64,000 bases of DNA from Cryphonectria parasitica EP155 (GCF_011745365.1 NW_024468912.1:992001-1056000); one strand, 5' to 3'. Counted from the first letter of the stretch, positions 1-10,845 are shown. Program-made: numbers and translations. Notes: generated by a model not told the origin, from the letters alone.

Positions 1-430
1 CTGATATCTCGTGCAGTAATGTCACCTTAGCCTGGATCACACCATTTGCATCCCCTACCCGCAGCCCCATACCCTTGCCACTCACCACGAGGGGCCATGA
101 AGGAGGAATTTAGAAATTTCTTTTGGCTACGCACATCGTGCACATTTCTACGTCGGTGAACCAACATCCTATTATACCTCAGGGGCAAAACTATAAACAA
201 GATGTTCTGCTGCTGCCTTGCTCTGCCTCAGAGGTGAACGTCTTGCTGCTCTCTTTGCAACTTCTCATTCATTCGGAATTCCTTGTCTTTATACCAAGGG
301 ATTGCCGACACCTCTTTGTCGGTAACAACTCTTGTGTGCTGCTGCTACTGCTGCTGCTGCTGCTGCTGCTGCTGGGCTGTTTTTCCTTTTTCTGAGGAGG
401 CCAAGCCAGAAGGCCATCGTCTAACCCACG
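1..430. other. 5' flank of the MFS transporter gene
   Basis: No gene is supported here. The stretch ends directly at the start codon of the transporter at 431 and probably holds its promoter and leader. A CTG triplet run lies about 60-90 bases before the ATG. Short open frames on both strands over the run are low-complexity Leu/Cys or Ser frames and are not taken as genes. Confidence 0.5.
338..375 (+). repeat. CTG trinucleotide repeat in the transporter leader
   Basis: About twelve CTG units with a single CTA interruption. It lies between the upstream flank and the start codon at 431, so it is probably in the promoter or 5' untranslated region. Length variation between strains would be expected. 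Confidence 0.85.
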
Positions 431-2546
431 ATGTCTATCGCACCGCCTGCCGAGTCCAGCATCTACGATGCCAAGGACGTCATGTTGGCCAAAGGCCAGA
501 TCGTGGAAACTCATTCTACCGGGTCCTCCGCAGTACGACTTGGTGAGAGTGAAGGAGGTGTGTGGGCGTCTGGTGGCAATATCGATGCATACAAGCCGAT
601 AGCCAAGTATGAGGGTGCTCACCGGTATGACCCGAGATATGAGTGGACTGAGCGCGAGGAAAAGAAGCTTGTCAGAAAGGTATGCGCCTCTCCTCATCTG
701 TCCTCCTCAAATTTGTTAAGACCATTTGCAAGATGTCTGGAAGAGAAGGAACTGCGTCTCTTGGATCAGTGACAAGGGCTAACCGGTGTCTTCTTCACTT
801 TGCAGCTTGACTACAAGATTTGCTTCTTCGTCTGTGTGATGTTCTTCGCCCTGCAATTGGATCGTGGCAATATCACTCAGGCTCTGTCGGACAACATGCT
901 CGTGGATTTGGATATGATCACAAATCAGTACAACTACGGCATGACCATATTCTATCTATGCTTTCTGTGCGCCGAGTTGCCATCACAGATGATCTCGAAG
1001 AAACTTGGCCCAGACGTCTGTAAGTCAGCCTCGCTTCCCAAGACTCTTATCTTTCTCTCCAAGAAGACTTGGTCTACTTCAATACAAAGAAGGATATATC
1101 TTGCTTCATCACCGGTTCTTTTCTCTGATTTCTTCTTTCTCCTCCAATAGGGATTCCCATCCAGATGTGCCTTTGGTCCATTGTAGCCATCTGCCAGTGC
1201 CGCCTCACAGGCGTCAAGACCTTTTATGCCACCCGAGCCCTGCTGGGTCTCCTCGAGGGCGGCTTCATCCCTGACTGCGTCCTGTACCTGAGCTTCTTCT
1301 ACAAGAGCAAGGAGCTCCCGATCCGCCTGAGCTTCTTCTGGGGCGGGTACATTCTGACGCAGATCATCTCGGCGCTGCTGGCATACGGTATCCTGCACCT
1401 GCGCGAGGTGACGGGCTGGGCGGGCTGGCGCTGGCTGTTCGCCCTCGAGGGCGGCCTCACCTTTCTGATTGGCGTGTTTGCCTGGTTCTACCTGCCCCCC
1501 TCGCCGACCCAGACGGCCTCGTGGTTCCGCGGCAAGGACGGCTGGTTCTCGGAGCACGAGGAGAAGATCATGGTGAACCGCATCCTGCGCGACGACCCGG
1601 CCAAGGGCGGCATGCACAACCGCCAGGGTCTTACCCTGTCCCTGCTGTGGGAGGCCCTCTGCGACTACGACCTGTGGCCCCTGTACCTGCTGGGCCTGAC
1701 CTGGAGCATCCCCGCCACGCCCATGACCGCCTACATCACCATCGAGCTCAAGGCCCTCGGCTTCAACACGTTCGAGACCAACCTGCTGACCATCCCGTCC
1801 TACGTGCTGTTCGGCATCCAGCTGCTGTGCTGGACCTGGGTCTCGGAGAAGTGGAACTCGCGCATGTGGATTGTCATTGTGTGCCAGATCTGGTGTTTCC
1901 CGCTCGTGCTCGCCCTCGAGCTCCTCCCGAATGCCGCAAGTCCTTGGGCTTGGTATGCCTGTGCCGCTCTGTTGATTGGCTATCCTTATGTCCATGCCAT
2001 TCTCGGTAAGTTTTGCTTCTTCTGCTGCTATGTCTCTCAAGGTCCATAAACCAGTCAACTAACATGGGGACTGCTCTCACCTAAAGTCGCCTTGACCTCG
2101 CGAAACGCTGGCTCCGTCCGGACCAGAACCGTTGGTAGTGCACTGTACAATATGGCCGTGCAGGCCAGCAACATTATTTCCTCGAATGTAAGTCTCTTCC
2201 CAAACCCCGCCCCCCCCCCCCCCTTTATATGTATATATATGTATATATATATGTATTTTCTCAGAAAGTGCATCGAAAGGGTTGTCAAGTATTAACTAAA
2301 GTCTTTTCTTCACTTCAGATTTACCGCACAGACGACGCGCCCAAGTACCGCAGGGGCAACAAGGTGCTTTTGGGAATTATATGCTGGTCGGCCGCTTTGA
2401 TTATCTTCACCAAGTTCTACTATGCTTGGAGAAACAAGAAGAGAGACGAGAAGTGGAACGCCATGAGCACCGAGGAGAGGGATCATTATCTGAACACAAC
2501 GACCGACCATGGAAACAAGAGGTTGGATTTCAGGTTCGCACATTAA
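431..2546 (+). CDS. MFS transporter, allantoate permease (Dal5-like) family
   Basis: Predicted plasma-membrane transporter of the anion:cation symporter branch of the major facilitator superfamily, whose fungal members carry allantoate, pantothenate, nicotinate and similar organic anions. Five exons fit in phase: 431-679, 806-1019, 1151-2005, 2087-2187 and 2319-2546, giving 548 residues. Family marks are DRGNI(T)QAL in the first membrane helix, [21 protein letters not shown] around helix 4, and the late block [29 protein letters not shown] followed by DAPKYRRGN. About twelve hydrophobic stretches are visible. The third intron uses an AAG acceptor, which is unusual, but it restores the conserved sequence. 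The fourth intron contains a poly-C run and a TATATG repeat. The substrate cannot be told from sequence. Confidence 0.9.
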
Positions 2547-3102
2547 GTAAACACATAGACGGAAGAAGACGCATGTGCACGCATAGAGTGAGAAACTCAT
2601 CAGGTTTCAAAGAATTTTCATAGGGGGGGTGCAATACCATTTCATCAAGTTCATTATCCAAGACTTTATTATCAAATATACTCTCCAAGTTCAACCCCCG
2701 CCAAACCCATTATGCATTCATTGCAAGTCATTCTGCAGACAGTATGCTGAGAGAGCGAATCATTGCTTGACGAGGCTAAGAAGGGGAAGGGAAAAACAGA
2801 AGCTGATAGCGTGTACATGCTTCATAATTGGTTGTGTCGGCTCCATTGGACCTAGACCTCACTCCTAATAATTTGTCGACCTAGTGAACGCCACATGACC
2901 CGGGGGTATATCAAAAGCCTTTTCCATTTTCCGAAATTCGCGTGGTGTTGTTTGGTGGAAACCGTCTGAGCGCCAAACAAATGTAACATGGGGGAGAAAA
3001 AGAAGAAGAAGAAAAGAGAAGAGTTCCAGGACAGCCCACTTACAACATGACTCTATGCATGCATGTGTGAGATGGTATGCTAGTGAAACTTTTTGCTTCA
3101 CA
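2547..3102. other. Intergenic region between convergent genes
   Basis: 556 bases between the 3' ends of the transporter (plus strand) and the RING/TRAF gene (minus strand). It holds an A-rich stretch near 2998-3015 and no supported gene; it presumably contains both 3' untranslated regions. Confidence 0.5.
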
Positions 3103-4695
3103 TCACATCCGTGCCCGATCAATTTGGTCGCTCAGGTAGCGTTCGGCTGCCGGCGAGCCCGGTGCAACACTGGCTCCTCTTGAGGCGGCCGCCGGCTCGG
3201 GAGTGGAGCCTGAGGCCTCGCCACTCATGGCACCGAAGGTATTCTGTCTCTGCTGGATGCGGCCCATGCTCCTAAGCCATCTGACCTGCATGTCGAGAGA
3301 CGCGATGCGGGTGTTGAGCTCATGCTGACTCTCCTCCAAGGGCATAAGCCTGCTCTGCATCATGACGAACTGGCGTGCGTCCTGGGCGTTGAGGTGCTGT
3401 AGCAGCTCCGTGGCGCGGGTGTCGAACTCGGCCAGCAGGCCGCCCCTGACGGCCTCTGAAAAGTCGGGCTGCATGGCGTGCTCCCGCATCTCAACAGTGG
3501 CCTTGAGAGACAGATTCTCACGCTCGAGGGCCGCCAGCCTGTCCACGATCTCGCCCAACGTGGCCGATGTCGCCGCCAGCTGCCGCGTCATCTGTGAGTT
3601 CTGCTGGCGCAGGGTGTCGGCGTCAATCATCCTGCCCATCAGGCGATCCTCGAGGCGGCTGAGCTGGCCGTACACGCAGCTCCGCTCATGGTCGTAGAGA
3701 GCCCGGCGGGTGTCCCTGGCCGAGCAGCCGTTGACAGCGAACTCACAGGCCGTTGGCTCGTCCAGGCAAGCCTCCTGGTGCTCGGCAAGGTCCTCGCGGG
3801 CAACAGCCGCCCCACAAGCCATGCACGCTTCGATGACCTTGGTACAGTCGAGGGCTAGATGCTCCTTCTCGGAAGCCTTGAGAAACTGCTCGTCGCAGAA
3901 GGTGCAGCGGGTGTCCACGTGCAGACACACCTTCTCCTGAGCCCCACGGTGGACCAACTGGTCGCAGTCCCTCATGACACAACGGACGCGGGTATATTCG
4001 CAGTGTCTGCGCATGTGTCCTTCAATGTCCGAGCGGGGACCGGTCCAGGCGCAGAGGCGGGGGTCATTTGGACACTTGACACGGAGCTGGCCGAGCATGG
4101 CGGTCAGGACACGATCACACGGCCTGCTGGCACGTCTGACGAGCGATTGGCTGGGGCGGTTTGACCAGGGGTTGTAAGTCAAGGGCGTCCTGCAGATCGG
4201 ACAGGGCGTCTCGCGGTGGCCATTCCGAGGCTGGATGGCGTGTAGATACTGATCGAGACAGGACGAGCAGAAGACGTGTCCGCACGGGTTGGTGGACACG
4301 GGTTTGTGGAAGGGTGTCCTGCATATGCTGCAGTGCAGGTTCTCGTCGACCATGTCGATGTACTCAAGGCCCTGCCAGTCGATAGGCCACTCCATCTCAC
4401 ACTCCTCGGGCGATCTGGTGGGTGGTGGCGGCGTGTTGGCACGTGGCGTGCTGGGCGTGTTCGGGGCGGCATCGGTAGGTGGTGGCGAGTACATAGGAGT
4501 TGATGAGACAATCGGCGAGATCATTTCAGGATTGTCTCGGATCGGCGCCGGCCATTGAGGGCTGCTGGTACCATACGTCCACGGTAGGACGGCCGGCACA
4601 TCTTCGAGAGAGAGCACCGGTGCACCCTCGTTGTCGCGCACCGCGGTATCATCTGCGTCCTCGTCCGTCGCGGCAGGTGTGTTTGGGGGAGGCAT
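3103..4695 (-). CDS. RING finger protein with TRAF-type zinc fingers and coiled coil
   Basis: Single-exon gene of 530 residues starting at the ATG at 4695 (MPPPNTPAA). An acidic/proline-rich N-terminus is followed by a C3HC4 RING finger beginning CSICRTPFHKP, with CGHVFCSSC and CPICRTPL. Next come Cys/His pairs spaced like TRAF-type zinc fingers (CPNDPRLCAW, HMRRHCEY, CTFCDEQF, CMACGAAV, CEFAVNGC). A coiled-coil stretch (DTLRQQNSQMTRQL... ALERENLSLKATVEM) precedes a Ser/Ala/Pro-rich tail. The arrangement suggests an E3 ubiquitin ligase, with the fingers or coil binding partners; the substrate is unknown. The open frame runs upstream past 4695 without a stop, but that part is low-complexity and reads through a pentanucleotide repeat, so the MPPPN start is preferred. 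Confidence 0.85.
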   Translation of the reverse strand: MPPPNTPAATDEDADDTAVRDNEGAPVLSLEDVPAVLPWTYGTSSPQWPAPIRDNPEMISPIVSSTPMYSPPPTDAAPNTPSTPRANTPPPPTRSPEECEMEWPIDWQGLEYIDMVDENLHCSICRTPFHKPVSTNPCGHVFCSSCLDQYLHAIQPRNGHRETPCPICRTPLTYNPWSNRPSQSLVRRASRPCDRVLTAMLGQLRVKCPNDPRLCAWTGPRSDIEGHMRRHCEYTRVRCVMRDCDQLVHRGAQEKVCLHVDTRCTFCDEQFLKASEKEHLALDCTKVIEACMACGAAVAREDLAEHQEACLDEPTACEFAVNGCSARDTRRALYDHERSCVYGQLSRLEDRLMGRMIDADTLRQQNSQMTRQLAATSATLGEIVDRLAALERENLSLKATVEMREHAMQPDFSEAVRGGLLAEFDTRATELLQHLNAQDARQFVMMQSRLMPLEESQHELNTRIASLDMQVRWLRSMGRIQQRQNTFGAMSGEASGSTPEPAAASRGASVAPGSPAAERYLSDQIDRARM

Positions 4696-6030
4696 CTTCC
4701 GGGAGGAGATGGTAAGTAGGCCGGATGAGATAAAATCAGGTTTGTGTGATGACTTTGTGATGACGAGGCAGCACCAAAGAGTACAGCGCAACGCAACGCA
4801 ACGCAATGCTACGCAATGCAACGCAGGGAAATCCTCTCCCTTGCTCTTATGATGATGATGAAGAGCCCAGCCTGGGGATCCGCTGCCCAGTGTCAGTGGT
4901 CGGACCAGGCCACACGCAAGGTGAGCCAGGTAGACCAGTCTCAAGGAGGGAAACGTTTTAGATCCAGGCAACCAGACACCCGTTGACAAGAGTTAAAGAG
5001 AGATGATGTTCAGGAGTCTTCGTGTCCCTTTCCACGAGTTTCGGAAAGTGGTAAGAACAGAAACAGCAAGTGCATGTGGTGTTGTGCAGGTGGTTGGGGG
5101 GTGTTGCCGTTTTCCTTATTCGGATTGAGGTGGGGAAATGAGGCTGCACCCTAACCCTCCCTGGCCTTGACGTTGTGCCTGACCAATCAAGGCATACGAT
5201 GATTAAATCGCCATCTTGAACCTGTTTGATGTAGAGTGAGTACATCATTCAAAGGGTGGCTTCTTTGTCTGACGATAAAGTTCCAGAAGAGGGAGGGAAG
5301 GAGGAGGAGGTAGTAGGAATCCTCGCTTTTTTTCTCTGGCAGCCACGAACCCACCGTCTTGCATGCTATCGAGAGAGAGGAAGCGAGACAGAAATATCCA
5401 CAAAGTATTCATAGAGGATATTCTACTATAGAAAACCCCCTTTGGAAAATATAGCTGAGTAAGTAATAGAATCTAGTGTCTGTGCCTCGAAGGTTATTTT
5501 CTGTAAATCACGTGCTTACATGCATGTGCAACTGACTCCAGCCAGTGCTCCGTTTCCAACCTGCAGGCCATCGGGAAGTAACCACCAAGTTGCTTTTGCT
5601 TGAAGAACCAGAGCACTGCCATCTCTTCTCCTCACAACATCATGTGCGTCGTCTACGCTGCATCACGCTGGCTGTAAACATGGGAAGCCCCAGACCGGCT
5701 GAGCCACCTTAGCTTCTGTTGAGCTACTGGACGAGCACGTTTAGAACTCAGTCTTGCATATCCAGACAGCCCGCCGCTTCCCAAGACTTACGAGTGCCTC
5801 CGACTTATCGAAAAGAACAGCAAGCCGAATATGAACCAAGCAGCCCTTCGAATCCATCGTCCGCCGCCACATATTATAACCCCCCCCCCCATCCGGGAGC
5901 AGAGAGCTGCGCCCGTCTTCCACGTGCTCGTCTATCTGTCTCGACAACCATTCCTTGCGCTGTCTGCAGGTAGGCTGGGAGACAGAAGATAACGACAAAA
6001 CCACCACTATGACACGCAGCGTGTTCTTTC
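4696..6030. other. Intergenic region upstream of the RING/TRAF gene
   Basis: 1.3 kb without a supported gene. It contains the pentamer repeat above, a telomere-like CCCTAACCCT at about 5150, purine-rich stretches near 5290-5320, and a C11 run at about 5881. The promoter of the minus-strand RING/TRAF gene lies at its left edge. Confidence 0.4.
4784..4826. repeat. ACGCA-type pentanucleotide repeat
   Basis: About eight imperfect copies of a CAACG/ACGCA pentamer in tandem, 90-130 bases upstream of the RING/TRAF start codon on the minus strand, in the probable leader. Confidence 0.8.
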
Positions 6031-6033
6031 GCG

Positions 6034-6774
6034 CCGAGAGCTCTTGCGAAACTCGTACATATCCTACATGTTTCCTGGCTACGGCTGGGACGAGGTCCCT
6101 GTGCCGGATCATAGGGGTTACAAGTCGCGAATGAGGACAACGAGGAATGCCTTATGATGTGGTGGAACTCTATAGCACTAGCTGCAGTCGAGAACGGTTC
6201 AGAACAAGGTGGATCAGGTCGCTCTGATGGGCATGGTCAAGAAGATGGTCTCGAGTGGGCAGATACGGATCGTGCCGTTGCGGCGGTTCGTGCTGGCTCG
6301 TATTGACTTTGCCGCGATGGTGGAGTTTTTGCTCTTATTGTTCCTTGACGTCTGGGGTGATATTGACCTGAATGTACAGGGCTTGGCCGAGGATTTTGAC
6401 GACAGAGACATCTTGGTGAAGGTCTCTCTGGTGAAGAGGACAGAATCCATTTTCCAGCATTTGAGAAACTCTCGCGCTTGATGGTCTCGCTCTCGAAGCT
6501 TCTCAAGACAGCACAAACCAGCTTGTGAGTGTCCTCTTATCTACATTGCGACTTTATGGACATTGAGTGCTGACGACGATAAACCCGACTTAACCAGAAG
6601 GACTCATGGTTTTTCGATGAAGCCTCTGAGGAGAAGTGGATATACCAAGATGTGTATTTACTGCAACAAAAGTTTACTCAGTCCATCCACAGATCGCCCG
6701 GCATTCACCCTACCTGCAGTATGTACTACCATCACTCCAAAGACAATTGTTTGAACATGTTCACCGGACCATAA
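6034..6774 (+). pseudogene. Candidate broken gene of unknown function
   Basis: Protein-like frames follow one another on the plus strand without joining. Fragment 1 (about 6034-6146) contains LLRNSYISYMFPGYGWDEV and ends at TGA. Fragment 2 (6180-6479) follows an AG and contains VALMGMVKKMV and LDVWGDIDLNVQGLAEDF. One extra base at about 6464 leads into fragment 3 (6465-6524), TLALDGLALEASQ. That ends at a good GTGAGTGTCC donor, with a TGCTGAC branch site and a CAG acceptor at 6597. Fragment 4 (6598-6774) reads KDSWFFDEASEEKWIYQDVY and stops at TAA. The intron with its consistent phase argues for a gene that was once real. The family was not recognised. A sequencing frameshift or a missed intron are alternatives. 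Confidence 0.35.
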
Positions 6775-6861
6775 TGTGACTCTGGAAAAGAAAGAGAAAA
6801 ACTAATAAGAGAAAAGGACATTGAAGACAACCAACACCTCCAACTAGATTTCCAACACTCC

Positions 6862-8473
6862 TCAAATCTTTGAGAAATGAATACTTTGCGTATAACAATA
6901 GCTCAACAACCCTTGCTTGCCCATCTCGCCTCCCAACCCACTGTCCTTGACACCAGAGAAGAAGGCGTTCTCGTTGGGCAGCTCGAACGTGTTGATGTAC
7001 ACGGAGCCGCACTCAAGCCTCCGCGCGAAGCTCTCGGCCCGGGCGATGTCCTTGGAGTATACGGCCGCCGCAAGGCCTGCGTTGTCCAGATTAGCACGCG
7101 CGAGGACATCCTCCTCATCACGCCATCTCAGGATGGGAATGATTGGTCCTGTTATCTCTGAATCAGTTATCGATGTCCGAAAAGAGGGTTGGTGGGGGGG
7201 GGGGGTGGAGCTGGGTGGGAGGGGTGGTGAGACCCGCGGCAACCTTACCGAACTGCTCCTCTTGCACACAAAGCGCGTCCTCAGGCGGATCGATAATGAC
7301 AGTGGCGGGGACCCAGTACCCCTTCTCAGGAACCGTCTCCTCAAAGCTCTCCGTCTTCAGACCTCTCTTCTCCGCGTCTGCAAGCATACCCTTCACCGTC
7401 TTCAGCTGGGTCTTGTTCGACACGGGGCCGAACAAGGACGGGGCTTCTCCATCGCCGACGATGCGATACTTCTCTTTGACCTCGGCCTTGAACTTCTGTA
7501 GGAAGTCGTCATAGATGTCCTCGTGCACGTAGACCCGTTTCGTGGCGACGCACATCTGGCCCGCGTTGAAAAAGCTGCCTGTGGCGGTCTTGGCGGCGGC
7601 CTCGGCAACATCGACATCCGGCAGGACGATGGCGGCGTCGTTGCCAGCGAGCTCAAGGGTGAGCTTCTTGAGGGTCCCTGCGCAGGCGGCCATAATCTTC
7701 TTACCGACGGCGATGGTGCCCGTGAAAGAGATCTTGGCGATGTCGGCATGGGTGGTCATGAGGGCGCCAAGGTCCGCGTCACCGTGCAGGCCTTGAAAGA
7801 CACCGGGCGGGAGGACGGTCTGGCACAACTCAACGATGCGGAGCACAGCGTACGGCGTGAAGGGGGAGGGCTTCACGATGACGCAGTTGCCCGTGATGAG
7901 GGCCGACGCAATCTTGAGGGTAGAAAGGATTACGGGGAAGTTCCAGGGGCAGATGGCGGCCACGACGCCGAGGGGCGGGTGAGTTGCTATTATCTTGACC
8001 TGTTCATCTTCGTGCTGCACGTGGTCCTCGAGAGCTTGGCTTGCTGGACAGAAAGCGTGTCAGTCCCCCTTTTGAAAAGTGGGTGCGGGGACGAGACGCC
8101 TGGTCGGAAGAAACTTACAGATGACCTTGATCTGCCTCGTCGTGTTCCCAATTTCAATCTGACCCAGCAGCACAGACTTGCCCGTCTCCCTCCTCGCGAG
8201 GTCAGCCAGCTCCGCCGCATTGGCCTCAATCACCTCGACCATCCTGGCCAGCGCTGCCTGGCGCTCGGGGATTGTGGTCTTTTTCCATGTCTGAAAAGCT
8301 TTGTTCGCCGCCTGAACTGCCTCATTCAGGTCCTCTGGGGTTGCGATAGGCACATTCCACAGCGGCCGCTCGGTGCGCGGGTCAGTCACCTGGTGAAAGG
8401 TAGCGGCGGAGCGCTTCTCGCCATTGATGATGTTGTAGAATTTTGATACGTTGCTGGCTTCATTGCTGCCCAT
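6862..8473 (-). CDS. Aldehyde dehydrogenase (NAD(P)-dependent, ALDH superfamily)
   Basis: Oxidises an aldehyde to the carboxylic acid. Three exons on the minus strand (8473-8119, 8043-7249, 7148-6862) join in phase to 478 residues, the usual length. Visible marks are the cofactor-binding PWNFP at about 151-155, the Lys of IVKPSPFTP, the FTGT Rossmann turn, the general-base Glu in LELAGNDAAIV (about Glu249), the catalytic nucleophile in GQMC (about Cys283), and VFSGVKDSGLG-like C-terminal sequence (AFFSGVKDSGLGGEMGK). The LELAGND wording resembles the salicylaldehyde/vanillin/succinate-semialdehyde side of the family, but the substrate is not determined. Intron 2 carries a run of about twelve G (plus strand). 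A CAG repeat lies just upstream of the ATG. Confidence 0.92.
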
Positions 8474-10185
8474 CTTGATTTGCTGCTGCTGCTGCTGCTG
8501 GCCCGTCTACCGACCAGGCTTCGTCGTGATGATGTTTTGATAAGTTGGTTTGTTGATGAGCGGGATTAAAGATGCTGTCGTCTATCACAGTATGTTTGTC
8601 ATGACTCGGATGCAGAGAATCGTGATAGCAGTGAGAGAGGGAGAGGAGGCGGGGGATTTTATTTCGCATCTCACTTGTCTACTTTTCTTTACACTATTCA
8701 CATACTATAGCATATATATCCACACCAACAGGCGCTTCAAGGTTGCATCGCATCAAGAGTGGCGCACATGCCCCGGGGATCCAGCGTCCTTTCGGTTGCG
8801 GGTGACAGCGGCTCGATGCACACTCATGCATCCGTTACCGGGGGTTTGGGATAATGACTAGCATAGTACAGTATGTGCATATACACTTACTTGCTCTTGG
8901 AGATAATTCGCCTTGAGTGTGCCGATAATGTTTACTACTATACATGTACTATTGCACGGTACGTAGAGTCGGAGGCTATTCTGCCCAGTAATTTACCAAT
9001 CTTGTTTTTAACCTTTCGGCATGTGGGCTTGTAGCTGACCTTAGTCCAGCGCGAGTTTCAAGGTTTGTGGGTAAATATGCTGCCGCAATAATGCCGTATA
9101 AGGTCTGCATATCGTCGTGGTTTGCCACGCTTGGCAAATTAATATGACGACGGTATCAGAACCAAATTCCTGACGGAGCCCAGATCAGCATAGTAGTTTC
9201 ATGGTGCGTGTGAGGGGAAGATACCCGGGGATCCGATCTTGGGAAGGGCGAGTTTGGTGTGGATGAATGGCGTGCTGTCATTGATGCCCGGGGAGACGCA
9301 AACCCTTATAACAGGGACAAGATTTTCCAACAATCCTGCTGGAGTAGACGAAGGTCTAGACTCGAGCATGAACATCCTGTACTGTGTTATGCTGTCGTAC
9401 CATAGTACTATTCAAAACTGAACGGTCGACTCCATCGATGATCACACGCCCTGCTGAAGGGGCTCCATCCGAGAGGAGGAGCACCAAGGATGAAATCCAC
9501 CGGGGCTAGTACGCCTCTCCCTCTTCTCCTCGGCCCGCAAGGAGCGCCTAAAGCGCCCGAGGCGGGACATCTTTCATCCCCAAATCGGGTGCTGGGGCCG
9601 TCTCACGTAGTACTACTGCGCAGTCATCCAGGCCCTAACCAACCGTGCCAATCCACTTCCGGTGGTGTACATAGTAGCACTAGTAGTCGTGAGTAGGGAG
9701 CGTTCATTGCAACAATGCCTCGGTACCCATTCCGAAGACGTCTCAACGCACACAGTCTCACCAGCAAGAATTTGGGACACACACTGTTATCATGGTGTGT
9801 GGTATGATCGCTCTCGTTATTGGGACGAGGCTATCTTGATGAGTGAGAGTTTGCTTATGCCCCTGAACTCTTGCCTATGTGCTCGTAATGGCTGCAGACC
9901 TATACATACATCCTGTACTGTCCAAGGCAGTTTTTGTCTGTATTTTTTTCTTATCGAAAGTAAAAGAGCAAAAAGGAAGGGAAAGCAAGTCAGGCTCAAC
10001 ACAAGCAGAATGACAATTGATTCTGAGAGGATGACGACACTAATCTCGATTTGTGATGTGGTTCCAATTACCTTCTACGGTTTCCATGGCCTCGTGGTAG
10101 TGAGACACTCGAGATCCTCTTGGAAAAGCGAGAATACAAGAAGAAGGGAGGGAAGGGAGAAGAAGAGAAAGAAAAGAAAGGAAGG

Positions 10186-10216
<31 letters not shown>

Positions 10217-10509
10217 AAACCCATTTTCCTGACCGTAGCGGGCATGGCTGTCTCCGGGGGCCAGGCCGCCCGCTTCCTGCCGGCGAAGCGGGGACGCACA
10301 AGGTGGGCCATCCAGTGCCGGCCCTCGACAACTCAGTCCCGGGTCCACGTGGATATTCCGATCGTTCACCTCCTTGAAATGGAAGGACTTTCATTATAAA
10401 GAGTTGAAAAAATCACATCTTGACCGTGGTTGATATGGGAAGAGAAGCAGGAGGAGGAGAACAAGAAAGAAAATAAATCAATTGTCCAGTCATCTACTTT
10501 AAGCTGCCA
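8474..10509. other. Intergenic region between ALDH and xanthine dehydrogenase
   Basis: 2.0 kb with no supported gene. It begins with a CTG/CAG repeat at 8482-8500, then AT-richer sequence with several TAGTAC/GTACTA motifs (about 8930-8970 and 9605-9615), and ends in a purine-rich block at 10110-10220. A 245-codon plus-strand frame at 9662-10399 was examined and not accepted. Confidence 0.5.
10138..10220 (+). repeat. Purine-only tract with GAAA tandem repeat
   Basis: A long almost pure A/G stretch that ends in about eight GAAA units (about 10185-10218). Such tracts can form triplex DNA. It lies 600 bases upstream of the xanthine dehydrogenase start. Confidence 0.8.
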
Positions 10510-10537
10510 AGATAGAAAGAAAGGGGAAGAGAGATAA
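10510..10537 (+). promoter_or_regulatory. Two GATA (HGATAR) sites in the xanthine dehydrogenase promoter
   Basis: AGATAG at 10510-10515 and AGATAA at 10532-10537 match the HGATAR core bound by AreA/NIT2 GATA factors, which activate nitrogen-source genes when ammonium is absent. They sit within 50 bases of the UaY-type site. A third match, on the opposite strand (TTATCG), is at 10706-10711. Confidence 0.5.
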
Positions 10538-10560
10538 CTAATACAGCTGACTGATTCGAG

Positions 10561-10574
10561 TCGGCCGCTCCCGA
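10561..10574. promoter_or_regulatory. UaY-type site TCGG-N6-CCGA upstream of xanthine dehydrogenase
   Basis: The sequence is TCGG, CCGCTC, CCGA: an exact match to the TCGG-N6-CCGA consensus of UaY, the Zn2Cys6 activator of purine utilisation genes in Aspergillus. It is 272-285 bases before the start codon of the gene that UaY is known to control there. The motif is seen directly; binding is inferred. Confidence 0.65.
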
Positions 10575-10774
10575 TATCTCCGCAAAACCACCAACGTGGC
10601 CAGCAGGGGGGGGGGGGACAAGGAAGGCACGACGAACAAACCCCGCTAGCTCTGTTTGATATCATAGCTCTTCTCTTCTTCGCCTCATTCCCTTTCCTGA
10701 CCCTTTTATCGCCTCTGAGCCTCCTCTTCTACTCTGTCTCACACCCTGGTCTCACGAAGCGATCGTGTGCATGC

Positions 10775-10827
10775 CAGTGATGCGGTGCGCCTAAGATGAG
10801 AAAATTGGTTACACGACCGCATCACTG
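10775..10827. repeat. 12-base inverted repeat just before the xanthine dehydrogenase ATG
   Basis: CAGTGATGCGGT at 10775-10786 is the exact reverse complement of ACCGCATCACTG at 10816-10827, with a 29-base spacer. The right arm ends 18 bases before the ATG at 10846, so if transcribed it would form a stable hairpin in the leader. It could instead be a double binding site in DNA. Confidence 0.8.
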
Positions 10828-10845
10828 TTACAGTATAGGCACACT

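Noticed and set aside
952..2058. Minus-strand frame of 368 codons opposite the transporter
   Set aside because: Shadow of the GC-rich exon 3 of the MFS gene; composition dominated by Arg, Gln, Gly and His, as in antisense reading.
4696..4989. Longer N-terminus of the RING/TRAF protein
   Set aside because: The upstream in-frame part reads a pentamer repeat as alternating Cys-Val-Ala-Leu-Arg and looks like leader sequence.
9662..10399. Plus-strand frame of 245 codons
   Set aside because: It runs through the purine tract, has no family marks and atypical composition, and no promoter or splice support.
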